In this document: positions 54,384 to 62,451 of the stretch, piece by piece
Numbering within the stretch: position 1 is the stretch's first letter
Layout of the letters: the number at the start of each line of letters is the position of its first letter
Assembly: GCA_050289625.1 (NCBI GenBank)
Contig: JBNKGC010000001.1
Span: 62,001 to 126,000 of the forward strand
Reading direction: 5' to 3'
From: NIC37A-2 sp050289625
GTDB taxonomy: Bacteria > Myxococcota_A > Polyangia > Polyangiales > Polyangiaceae
DNA: 64,000 nt
Program-made: the position numbers and the translations under genes
Notes under the pieces: generated by a model
What the model saw: only the letters and a program-made list of their open reading frames with translations
Told to the model about the DNA's origin: nothing
Database searches by the model: none

Positions 54384-56291
54384 TCAAACCGATTGCTTTT
54401 CTTCGAGCTCCATCCAGCGCTCGGAGAGTTTTTCCGCTTCCTCGCGAGCGGCGGCGAGTTCGTTCTGGAGCTTTTTGACCTCTTCATGAGGAGTTTGTGC
54501 GTAGAGCTCCGGGGCGGCGAGACGCGCTTCAAGCGCAGTGACGCGGCTTTCCGCTTCGGAAACGCGATCGAGGAGCCCTTCGAGCTCCAGGCGCTCGGCG
54601 TACGTCAGTTTCTTCGACGTGGGAGCGGTCTTTTGAACGGGTCGTTCCTGAACCCTGGCCTCGCTCTTGGCCTTGGCGAGCGCCTTGGCTTCGGCTTCCC
54701 GCCGTTCGGCATAGCTCGTGTATCCGCCCGGATGGTGGGTGACGCGTCCGTCACCGTGAACGACCAGAAGCGAGGTGGCGACGCGATCGAGGAAGTAGCG
54801 GTCGTGTGAGACGATCAGCGAGCACCCCTTGAGGCCGGTGATCATTTCCTCCAGGGCGCCCAGGGTGGTGACGTCGAGATCATTCGTTGGTTCGTCGAGG
54901 ACGAGCACGTTGGCCGGTTCGAGGAGCAGTTTGGCGAGCACGACCCGCGCACGCTCTCCACCCGACAGCGAGCCGACGGGCTGACGCTTCTTGTCGCCGC
55001 CGAGGCGAAAGCGGTCCAGATAGGAGTAGCTGGTGAGTGCGGTTTCCCCCACCGTGACCTGCGGCCTGCCCTGAACGACGTTCTCGAACACGCTTTCTTC
55101 TTCGTCTAGACCGCTCCGACTTTGATCGAAATAGGCGATCGCCGTGTTCTTGCCGTGCACGATGCGACCGGCGGCTGGCTCGAGCAAGCCGAGAAGACAG
55201 CGAAGGAGAGTCGTCTTGCCCGCGCCGTTCCTGCCGATGACCCCGATGCGATCCGAACGCCGGAGGTGGATCGTGAAGTCTTGGACCACGCGCCGACCGG
55301 CGATGTCCACCGCGAGATCGTGAGCCTCGAGGATGGTCGAGCCCGTCTTCGTGGTGGCAACGTCGAGCGACAAGTCGACGGCTTTCGTCTCCGGGACGGC
55401 GCTTTGGGCGGCTTCGGCCCGCTTGATACGAGCCTTTTGCTTGCCCGTGCGCGCCTTGGGTTGACGCCGAAGCCATTCGACCTCGCGCCGAAGAAAGTTT
55501 TGACGGTTCGATTCGGTGCGGGCCTCGAGCGCTTGCCTCTCCTCGCGAGCCACCAAAAACTCTTCCCAACCGCCCTCGTAGGAGTGCAGGGTGCCCGTTT
55601 CGATTTCGAGAGTCCGTTCGACGACTCGATCGAGCACGTATCGATCGTGCGTGATGAGGAGGAGGGCTCCTTCGTGCTGCTCGATGAGGTAGCGTTCGAG
55701 CCACTCGATGGTTTCGGCATCGAGATGATTCGTTGGCTCGTCGAAAATGGCGAGATCGGGCTTCGATACCAAGAGTCGCGCGAGCGCGACGCGGCGCCGC
55801 TCTCCACCACTCAGGGTGCCTACCTTCTGATCGGTGCGTTCGACTCCGAGCTTGGTGAGGATGGAGCGAGCCTCGTTGGTGCGGTCCCAGCCCCCGAGGC
55901 GCTCGACCTCGGAGGCCGCCTGGGCCTGTTCCTCGAGCAGGGCCTCGAGGTCGCCCTCGCCTCGAGCGAGACGCTCGGATGCCCTCTCGTGACGGGCGTG
56001 GGCGGCGCTCCAGTCGGCGAGCCCGCTCAAGGCTATCTCGAGAACGGTGGACTCGGGCGGAAGCTCGGGGTCTTGCGGGAGGTACTCGATCCGCGCACCA
56101 CGACGCCGCGAAACGCTTCCCGTGTCGGGCTGTTCGACACCGGCGAGGATCCGGCAAAGGGTGCTCTTGCCGCTTCCGTTGTCGCCGACCAGTCCGACTC
56201 GCTCGCCTCGGCGAAGCGTCATGGTGACGCCATTCAAAATGGTTGCGGCGCCGTAGGATTTCTTCAGATCGGTTGCGTCGATGACCGGCAT
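54384..56291 (-). CDS. uup: ABC-F ATPase, Uup type
   Basis: Soluble ABC-F protein with two ATPase domains, acting on ribosomes or branched DNA. First nucleotide site GDNGSGKS, signature LSGGERRRVAL, Walker B DEPTNHLD; second site GRNGAGKTT, signature LSGGERARVVL, Walker B DEPTNDLD. Between them is the P-site linker, and at the end a coiled-coil domain (about 550-635) as in Uup. ATG 56291 gives the normal N-terminus (MPVIDATDLKKSYG) and 635 aa; the frame upstream is a shadow of the divergent repeat-peptide gene. Confidence 0.93.
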   Translation of the reverse strand: MPVIDATDLKKSYGAATILNGVTMTLRRGERVGLVGDNGSGKSTLCRILAGVEQPDTGSVSRRRGARIEYLPQDPELPPESTVLEIALSGLADWSAAHARHERASERLARGEGDLEALLEEQAQAASEVERLGGWDRTNEARSILTKLGVERTDQKVGTLSGGERRRVALARLLVSKPDLAIFDEPTNHLDAETIEWLERYLIEQHEGALLLITHDRYVLDRVVERTLEIETGTLHSYEGGWEEFLVAREERQALEARTESNRQNFLRREVEWLRRQPKARTGKQKARIKRAEAAQSAVPETKAVDLSLDVATTKTGSTILEAHDLAVDIAGRRVVQDFTIHLRRSDRIGVIGRNGAGKTTLLRCLLGLLEPAAGRIVHGKNTAIAYFDQSRSGLDEEESVFENVVQGRPQVTVGETALTSYSYLDRFRLGGDKKRQPVGSLSGGERARVVLAKLLLEPANVLVLDEPTNDLDVTTLGALEEMITGLKGCSLIVSHDRYFLDRVATSLLVVHGDGRVTHHPGGYTSYAERREAEAKALAKAKSEARVQERPVQKTAPTSKKLTYAERLELEGLLDRVSEAESRVTALEARLAAPELYAQTPHEEVKKLQNELAAAREEAEKLSERWMELEEKQSV

Positions 56292-56445
56292 GATGGGGGC
56301 TGGCGCCTGCGTTTTCGGAGGGTTGGTGAAGTTCGCGGGCCGCGCAGCCATAGCACGGGGCGGGGCGGGTTGACGTTCCTCGGGGCGAGCCCCACGATGA
56401 AAGCCGAGTCGGAATCCTGCCGACCCTTCGAAGGAGCCTCTGAAC

Positions 56446-56694
56446 ATGAATCCGAGCTGGAAGTCCCGCGCCGTCGGTGCGTTTGCCGCAGCGGCATGTT
56501 TGTCCATCGCTGGCGTGTCGTTTGCGTGTGGCGGCGAGGACGATGAGCAGCCGAAGGACGGCACTCCCCACCCGTCGGTGCTCTGCGGCGGTGAGGACGG
56601 CGAGAGGCCGAAAGATGGCAGCCCGAACCCGTCGGTGCTCTGCGGCGGCGAGGACGAGGAGCAGCCGAAGGACGGCACTCCGCATCCGTCCTGA
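56446..56694 (+). CDS. Small exported protein with three 19-residue repeats
   Basis: An 82-aa product: signal peptide (SRAVGAFAAAACLSIAGVSF), then three copies of a 19-residue unit beginning CGGED, with EQPKDGTPHPSVL in units 1 and 3 and RPKDGSPNPSVL in unit 2. Units start at Cys28, Cys47 and Cys66. Cys28 may be the lipid site (VSFAC). The identity of the units at DNA level (57-bp tandem repeat) points to recent duplication. Function unknown; a surface lipoprotein or a multi-core precursor are both possible. Confidence 0.7.
   Translation: MNPSWKSRAVGAFAAAACLSIAGVSFACGGEDDEQPKDGTPHPSVLCGGEDGERPKDGSPNPSVLCGGEDEEQPKDGTPHPS
56527..56691 (+). repeat. 57-bp tandem repeat (three units)
   Basis: Units begin at 56527, 56584 and 56641. 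All are in frame inside the small exported protein; unit 3 stops two codons short of a full unit. Confidence 0.85.
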
Positions 56695-56818
56695 CGAGCC
56701 TCACCCCTCGACCCCGGCAGCCCCACCCGGCGACTCCAGCGGAGCCCTCCGGGATGAATGCGGGCCTCGCCGTCGGGGCGCTTGACCCGCGGCCGTGAAT
56801 TTCGCATTGCTGCGGTCG

Positions 56819-57091
56819 ATGGATCCGAAGGTCTTTGCGGCGACATTCGTCGCGGTGTTTGCAGCCGAGTTGGGTGACAAGACCCAGCTGGCGACGTTCG
56901 CGTTCGCAGCCGGCCAAAAAGCGAAGTGGACTGTCTTCTTCGCAGCAGCGGCGGCGCTGGTGTGCACGTCGGCTCTGGCCGTCGTCGCCGCCGAGGCAGT
57001 CCAGCGCTTCATCCCCGTCGCTTGGCTGCATCGTGGCGCGGGCGTGTTGTTCGTGGTGCTCGGCGCGCTGCTTTTGTGGCGCGGCGAATGA
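56819..57091 (+). CDS. TMEM165/GDT1 family (UPF0016) membrane protein, half-size
   Basis: A 90-aa protein with three hydrophobic helices and the family motif ELGDKTQ in the first. Full-length members carry two such halves; half-size bacterial members work as dimers. The family transports Mn2+ or Ca2+. ATG 56819 leaves the motif intact; GTG 56795 would add eight residues. The stop overlaps the next start by 4 bp. Confidence 0.85.
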   Translation: MDPKVFAATFVAVFAAELGDKTQLATFAFAAGQKAKWTVFFAAAAALVCTSALAVVAAEAVQRFIPVAWLHRGAGVLFVVLGALLLWRGE

Positions 57092-57612
57092 CCGAGCGGC
57101 GCAAAGTGGTTGCGGTCATCGGACCGCGGGAAGCCGAATTGGGCCTCTGCACGCTCGCGCACGACTTGGGTCGAGGCTTGGTCGACGCGGGTTTCCGCAT
57201 CGTCACCGGTGGATTGGGAGGCGTGATGGAAGCCGCCTCGCGCGGTGCGCACTCGGCCGAATCCTACCGGGAAGGGGACGTGCTCGGGATCCTGCCAACC
57301 GATTCGCGGGGCGATGCGAACCCGTGGGTCGACATCGTGATCCCGACGGGCATGGGGGTCGCTCGGAACGTTCTCGTGGTGTCCGTGGCAGATGCCGTCG
57401 TTGCTTTGGGTGGCCGTTCGGGCACCCTCTCGGAAATCGCACTCGCTTGGCAGCTCGGCCGCCCCATCGTGGCACTCTCGGGCGAGGGCTGGAGCGGACG
57501 ACTCGCGGGGGTTGCGGTCGACGAACGACGCGCCGACACGGTGCATGCGGCGGCGTCAGCGGAGGAGGCGGTTCGCCGGATCGAGCATTTGATCGGCCGG
57601 CTGCGAGCCTGA
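57088..57612 (+). CDS. LOG/TIGR00725-type Rossmann protein
   Basis: A 174-aa protein of the lysine-decarboxylase-like (SLOG) group: VVAVIGPREAE, IVTGGLGGVMEAASRGA and VVALGGRSGTLSEIALAWQLG. These bind nucleotides and some are cytokinin-type phosphoribohydrolases; this TIGR00725-like branch is uncharacterised. It overlaps the UPF0016 gene by 4 bp (ATGA), so the two are co-translated. Confidence 0.85.
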   Translation: MTERRKVVAVIGPREAELGLCTLAHDLGRGLVDAGFRIVTGGLGGVMEAASRGAHSAESYREGDVLGILPTDSRGDANPWVDIVIPTGMGVARNVLVVSVADAVVALGGRSGTLSEIALAWQLGRPIVALSGEGWSGRLAGVAVDERRADTVHAAASAEEAVRRIEHLIGRLRA

Positions 57613-57712
57613 CCGGGTCTGGCTCGAAGCGCGAAGAGGCAAGTCAGAAAATGTCCTAGGACATTGATCGGCCTTTTCGGAACCGGCTTTGCGAGCGCAT
57701 CGTAGGCGCGCG

Positions 57713-59395
57713 ATGCTGCACTACTTGAGGATCCGCCAGCTGGCCGTAATCGAGGACCTGACCTTGGAGTTTTCTCCGGGGTTGAACGTGCTGACCGGGG
57801 AGACGGGCGCGGGAAAATCCGTGGTGATCGACGCCTTGGCCCTCCTTGGGGGAGCCAAGCGCTCGCGCGCCCGACCGCGCGAGGGAGCGAGCGCCGCAAC
57901 GATCGAGGCTCAGGTCACGCCCGCTCCGCATGTTGCCGCGCGTTTGGCGCCGATTCTCGCCCACTACGATTTGCCGCCGCTCGAGGAAGACCTCGTCCTC
58001 GGTCGTCGCCTGGAGGCGAGCGGTCGCACGCGAAGCTACGTCCAGGGGCGCTTGGTGCCCCGTGCGGTTCTAGCGGACATCGGTGGGCTGTTCGTCGACA
58101 TCTGCGGTCAACATGAATCGCATCAGTTGCGCGGTTCGGCGCGACAGCTCGAAGCGCTCGATCGCTTCGCAGGACTCGAAGCGAAGGTCGCGGCTCATGA
58201 GGTCCTGTATCGCGACTACCGCGACGTACAGGACCGACAGCGCGCGCTCGAGAACAAGGCGAGGGATCTGGCCGCTCGAAAGGACTTCCTCGAGTACCAA
58301 ATTGGCGAGCTCAATTCCTGTGAGACGGTGATGAACGCGTACCCGGTCGAGAGAGCGCGGCGCGATCGTCTTCGGGACGCATCCGAGCTCGGTGAGATCA
58401 CGCAGCTAGTTACCGAGACGCTCAGGGACGGAGACGACGCCGTGCTCGGTCGGCTTTCCTGGATGTCGAAACGCTTGCAGCAGGTGCGCGCTGACAGCGC
58501 CGAGCTCGTGGCGTTGCAGGACAGCCTCGCCACCCTCGAAGAAGCGGTGGATCGAGCCATCGACCGCGCGGAGAGCCTGCTCGCGGATGTTTCTCACGAA
58601 CCCGAAGAGCTTTCCGAGCTGGAAGATCGTCTCGCCGAGGCCGAACGCCTGGCTCGCAAGCACCGAGTGGAGCCGGACCAGCTAGCACGAGTCCTTTCCG
58701 TGCTACGTGCCGAGTTCGAGGAGGCCGAGGGCATCGAGGGGTCTCTCGACTCGATGCGTGCGACCGTCGCTGGTTCGCGCAAGCGCGCGGAGCGGTCGGC
58801 CGCGGCTCTGCACAAGGCGAGAACAAGTGCGGCGGAGCGCCTGTCCGAGGTTCTGAGGTCGGAGGTCGAAGCGCTTTGTCTCGTGGGGGCCGAGGTTCGG
58901 GTGGAGGTTGCCGACGCTCCCCTCGGTCCCAGTGGAGCTTCGTCGACCGAACTGTACTTTTCGGCGAACGCCGGTCAGCCCCCGGCGCCACTGTCGCGGG
59001 TGGCGTCCGGGGGGGAGCTGTCGCGCCTCCTCTTGGCTCTTCGCGTGGCGTCCCAATCGGCTCCCTGTGTGCTTTCGGTGTTCGACGAGATCGATGCGGG
59101 GGTTGGCGGACACGTCGCAGAGAGCATCGGACGGCGTCTACACGAAGCTGCGCGATCGGGGCAGGTTCTGTGCGTCACGCACTGGCCGCAGGTGGCGGCG
59201 TTCGCTGACGGACACTTCCACGTCAGTAAGTCTCAGGAAGGCGTCGCTTGCACTTCGGCAGCTCGTCTCGATCCGGCCGGGCGTCGCGAGGAGCTGGCGC
59301 GGATGTTGGGAGGTGCTCGAGCCACCGCCGTTCGGCACGCGGAACGCCTCCTCGGTGAAGCGCGGAGCGTCGCGGCGGGACCTCGCGCGGCTTGA
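57713..59395 (+). CDS. recN: DNA repair protein RecN
   Basis: SMC-like ATPase in double-strand break repair. The 560-aa product has Walker A GETGAGKSVV (about 28-37), the RecN landmark ICGQHESHQL, coiled-coil arms (about 150-390), signature VASGGELSRLLLAL and Walker B region VFDEIDAGVGGHVA, then CVTHWPQVAAFAD. ATG 57713 starts exactly at the family N-terminus. A hairpin (59417-59432) may end the transcript. Confidence 0.95.
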   Translation: MLHYLRIRQLAVIEDLTLEFSPGLNVLTGETGAGKSVVIDALALLGGAKRSRARPREGASAATIEAQVTPAPHVAARLAPILAHYDLPPLEEDLVLGRRLEASGRTRSYVQGRLVPRAVLADIGGLFVDICGQHESHQLRGSARQLEALDRFAGLEAKVAAHEVLYRDYRDVQDRQRALENKARDLAARKDFLEYQIGELNSCETVMNAYPVERARRDRLRDASELGEITQLVTETLRDGDDAVLGRLSWMSKRLQQVRADSAELVALQDSLATLEEAVDRAIDRAESLLADVSHEPEELSELEDRLAEAERLARKHRVEPDQLARVLSVLRAEFEEAEGIEGSLDSMRATVAGSRKRAERSAAALHKARTSAAERLSEVLRSEVEALCLVGAEVRVEVADAPLGPSGASSTELYFSANAGQPPAPLSRVASGGELSRLLLALRVASQSAPCVLSVFDEIDAGVGGHVAESIGRRLHEAARSGQVLCVTHWPQVAAFADGHFHVSKSQEGVACTSAARLDPAGRREELARMLGGARATAVRHAERLLGEARSVAAGPRAA

Positions 59396-59723
59396 ACCGA
59401 TCCATCGGCGGAGGTGCCGCCGACTTCGGCGGACGGTTTCCAGCGTCCACGGCGGGGTGGAGCCTCCGTGCCGTTTCTTGCAGTGTTGGCGGAAGCGTGC
59501 TTCACAGGAGGTGGAGCATTTCCGCGGGCAGCAGGCGGGACCGAAAAAAGCCGTGTGCTTGCGGTCACTTGTCCGGCGCTGGCGTCGCGCGCTCGTCCTG
59601 CTAGCGTTCGCCCGCCCGACGGCCCGAGGGGCCCAGTCGCCCGGGACGCGTCGAGTTCGTGTCTCGTCAGGTCACCTCCGCGGCCGGCCGTAACCGTACC
59701 GAGCGTACGAAAAGGACTTCACG
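59396..59723. other. 328-bp gap between recN and ybiT
   Basis: No gene seen. A small hairpin ccgccg-actt-cggcgg lies at 59417-59432. The aaaagga before ATG 59724 is the ribosome site of the next gene. Confidence 0.4.
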
Positions 59724-61337
59724 ATGATCACCGTCAACGACGTCACGATGAACTTTGGTGCCCAGATGTTGTTCGAGAACGTCAATGTCACGTTCAACAC
59801 GGGCGAACGCTACGGCCTCACCGGTCCGAACGGAGCGGGCAAGTCGACCTTCATGAAGATCATCGCCGGCGATTTGGAGCCCATGACGGGCCACGTGAAA
59901 CGCCCGAAGCGATTCGGCATTTTGCGACAGGACCACTACCAGTTCGAGTCCACCCGCATCATCGACGTCGTGATGATGGGCAATGCTCCGCTCTGGAGCG
60001 CAATGGCCGAGAAGGAAGGTCTCCTGGCCAAGGGCGATCAGCTGACCGACGACGACGGGATGCGGCTTGCCGAGATCGAAATGGTGATCGCCGAAGAGGA
60101 CGGGTACACGGCGGAAACCGAAGCCGCTGCCTTGCTCGAGGGCCTTGGCATTTCCGAGGAGCTCCACGAGGAGACCCTGAGTGTGCTCGTGGGCGGTGAC
60201 AAGGTGCGCGTGCTTCTCGCCCAGGCGCTCTATGGAAAGCCCGAAGCGCTGCTCCTCGACGAACCGACCAACGCCCTCGACATCGCCAGCATTCGCTGGC
60301 TCGAGGAGTTTCTCGAAAGCTATCAGGGCGCCTTGGTCGTGGTGAGCCACGACCGTCACTTCCTGAACTCGGTCTGCACGAAGATTGCGGACATCGACTA
60401 CAACACGATCATCGTCTACCCCGGCAACTACGACGACATGGTGTCGGCGAAGGCCGAAGCTCGCGGCAAGTTGGAGCTTGCCAACGCCGTCCGGCAGAAG
60501 CGAATCGACTCCCTGCAGGAGTTCGTCCAGCGTTTCCGCGCGGGCTCTCGCGCGAGTCAGGTCAAGTCGCGCGACAAGCAACTTCAGCGCGAAAAGAAGG
60601 AGCTTGCCGACCTCAAGCGGTCGAACATCGCGCGCCCCTTCATCCGATTCGAGCAGAAGCGGCCGTCCGGTAAGCAGGTGTTCGGCATCGAGATGATCAG
60701 CAAGGCCTTCGACGACACCGTCATCTGCAAGGGCTTCAACATGAGCATCGTCCGGGGCGACAAGGTCGCCATTGTCGGGCCGAACGGTATCGGCAAGACG
60801 ACGCTCATCCGGATGCTGGCCAAAGAGCTCGAGCCCGATGAAGGCAAGATCGAGCACGGCTACGAAGCTCAGATCGGCTACATGCCGCAAGATCACTCCG
60901 AAGCCATCGAGAAGAGCAAGCAGACGGCTCACCAGTGGCTCTGGCAGTACAACACCTCCGAAGACGAGGAGCAGCTTCGCGCACTGTTTGCCCGCCTGCT
61001 CTTCAAGAAGGAAGAGCCGATGAAGCCGACCGAGGTGCTTTCTGGTGGAGAGACGGTGCGCCTGCTCTTGGCGAAGCTGATGATCACCCAACCCAACGTG
61101 CTGCTCCTCGACGAACCGACGAACCACCTCGACCTCGAGGCGATTCGTTCCCTCACGGTGGGTCTGGCTGAGTACGAAGGAACGGTCGTCTTCGTGACCC
61201 ACGATCGCCAGATGGTTTCGCGAGTCGCTACTCGCGTCATCGAAATGAGCGACGAGGGAGTCCGGGAGCTCAGCCCGCGCGAGTTCGACGAAGGGCAGTT
61301 CCTGCTCGGGTACGGTCGCAAGAAGCCCGCTGCCTGA
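59724..61337 (+). CDS. ybiT: ABC-F ATPase, YbiT type
   Basis: A 537-aa ribosome-associated ABC-F protein. First site GPNGAGKST with an atypical signature (VLVGGDKVRVLLAQAL) and DEPTNALD; second site GPNGIGKTT with LSGGETVRLLLAKL and DEPTNHLD. A weak first signature is also seen in YbiT itself, so it is a family trait, not decay. Similarity to YbiT continues through the linker (VYPGNYDDM, PFIRFEQ). ABC-F proteins help ribosomes at specific stalling sequences. Confidence 0.92.
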   Translation: MITVNDVTMNFGAQMLFENVNVTFNTGERYGLTGPNGAGKSTFMKIIAGDLEPMTGHVKRPKRFGILRQDHYQFESTRIIDVVMMGNAPLWSAMAEKEGLLAKGDQLTDDDGMRLAEIEMVIAEEDGYTAETEAAALLEGLGISEELHEETLSVLVGGDKVRVLLAQALYGKPEALLLDEPTNALDIASIRWLEEFLESYQGALVVVSHDRHFLNSVCTKIADIDYNTIIVYPGNYDDMVSAKAEARGKLELANAVRQKRIDSLQEFVQRFRAGSRASQVKSRDKQLQREKKELADLKRSNIARPFIRFEQKRPSGKQVFGIEMISKAFDDTVICKGFNMSIVRGDKVAIVGPNGIGKTTLIRMLAKELEPDEGKIEHGYEAQIGYMPQDHSEAIEKSKQTAHQWLWQYNTSEDEEQLRALFARLLFKKEEPMKPTEVLSGGETVRLLLAKLMITQPNVLLLDEPTNHLDLEAIRSLTVGLAEYEGTVVFVTHDRQMVSRVATRVIEMSDEGVRELSPREFDEGQFLLGYGRKKPAA

Positions 61338-61353
61338 CGTTTGGGCTTTCGGG

Positions 61354-62349
61354 TCAAGGGAACGCGAGCAGCTCGACGTCCATCACGCAAAGGCGGTGCT
61401 TGCCCACTCCTGCGCTGGTGGGGACGCCCCAGGAGACCGAGACGGCCTCTTCGGGGTTCGTCGGCGTGGGGCTCGACTGCCAGGCGACTTCGGTTTGGCT
61501 CATCCACACCGTGTAGTCGGCGCTTGTCGTCGGGTCCTGCAAGGTGACGTATCCGGTCTCTCCGACGCGTTCGGGAAATCCCACGCGCACCTCGTTTGGG
61601 GGCGTGCTGGTGGGGCAAAACCGAAACCGGACGCCGCGAATCGCTTCCTGATCACCGGGCAGGGGGCAATCGCCCAGAGGATGGATGGTCCCCGGGGCCT
61701 CGTCGGTGTTCGACTCCTCGCACAGGCGTAGGCCGATCTCGACACCCCAGGGGTCGGTGCCCCCGGGTTCGATGTCGAGGGTCACGTCGATCGAACTTTC
61801 GCAGGTGGTCACGCTTTCGACCGCCGAGTATCCCGTCGCCGGTGCGGCGGTCGAGTCGCTCGCCGTGTAGAGGCCGCCCTGTGCGTTCAGCGCCGTGTCG
61901 GTTCGATCGACCCAACGGTCTTCGGTTCCGCAGTCGAAGAACAAGCGGGTGGTCACGCATGCCTCGACCAATGGATCGCAGATCGGGGCGTTGCCCGAGC
62001 AGGTGCGCTCGTACGTGTACCCGGTTTGGTCGGTGTTGCAGATCTCGACGTCGTTATCGGAGCAACGGGTCTCTCCCGTTGCGCACACTGGCGAGGCGCC
62101 ACCCGAAGAGATCGTGGTGCTGAGCCCTCCGGTGCCCGCTGCTCCCGCAATGCTTTCGAGGGGCGGGTCGTGGACGAGGGGGCTCCCACCGACTCCACCG
62201 ACGCCACCGGCGCTTTCCGGGTCGAGCGGTTCCTGGTCCGGGGGAGCTTGCCCGATGCCGAACGGGCCATCGGAGGAGCATGCGATCGCGCCGGCAGCCA
62301 AGGCGACAGTCAGGTGGGCTCGAGTCCGGTTCCAGTCTTTCCTCGTCAT
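61354..62349 (-). CDS. Cys-rich lipoprotein with Gly linker
   Basis: A 331-aa exported protein: signal peptide with lipobox AIAC (Cys24), Gly/Pro linker to about 80, then a Cys-rich segment (VCATGETRCSDNDVEICN, then TCSGNAPICD) like the short disulfide motifs of myxobacterial surface proteins, and a C-terminal beta-rich region. Function unknown. Convergent with ybiT. Confidence 0.7.
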   Translation of the reverse strand: MTRKDWNRTRAHLTVALAAGAIACSSDGPFGIGQAPPDQEPLDPESAGGVGGVGGSPLVHDPPLESIAGAAGTGGLSTTISSGGASPVCATGETRCSDNDVEICNTDQTGYTYERTCSGNAPICDPLVEACVTTRLFFDCGTEDRWVDRTDTALNAQGGLYTASDSTAAPATGYSAVESVTTCESSIDVTLDIEPGGTDPWGVEIGLRLCEESNTDEAPGTIHPLGDCPLPGDQEAIRGVRFRFCPTSTPPNEVRVGFPERVGETGYVTLQDPTTSADYTVWMSQTEVAWQSSPTPTNPEEAVSVSWGVPTSAGVGKHRLCVMDVELLAFP

Positions 62350-62451
62350 GGTTCACTGGGCCTCCATGACGACTAGCGGGACGAAATCCCGGAGCACGAA
62401 TAGCCCAGTGGAAATGACCTTTCGGGGTCAGGTGTCGAGTCGGCGGGCCGG

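Noticed and set aside
59724..61337. Decayed first signature motif in the YbiT-type ABC-F protein
   Set aside because: YbiT proteins normally have a weak first signature, so this is not a sign of damage.
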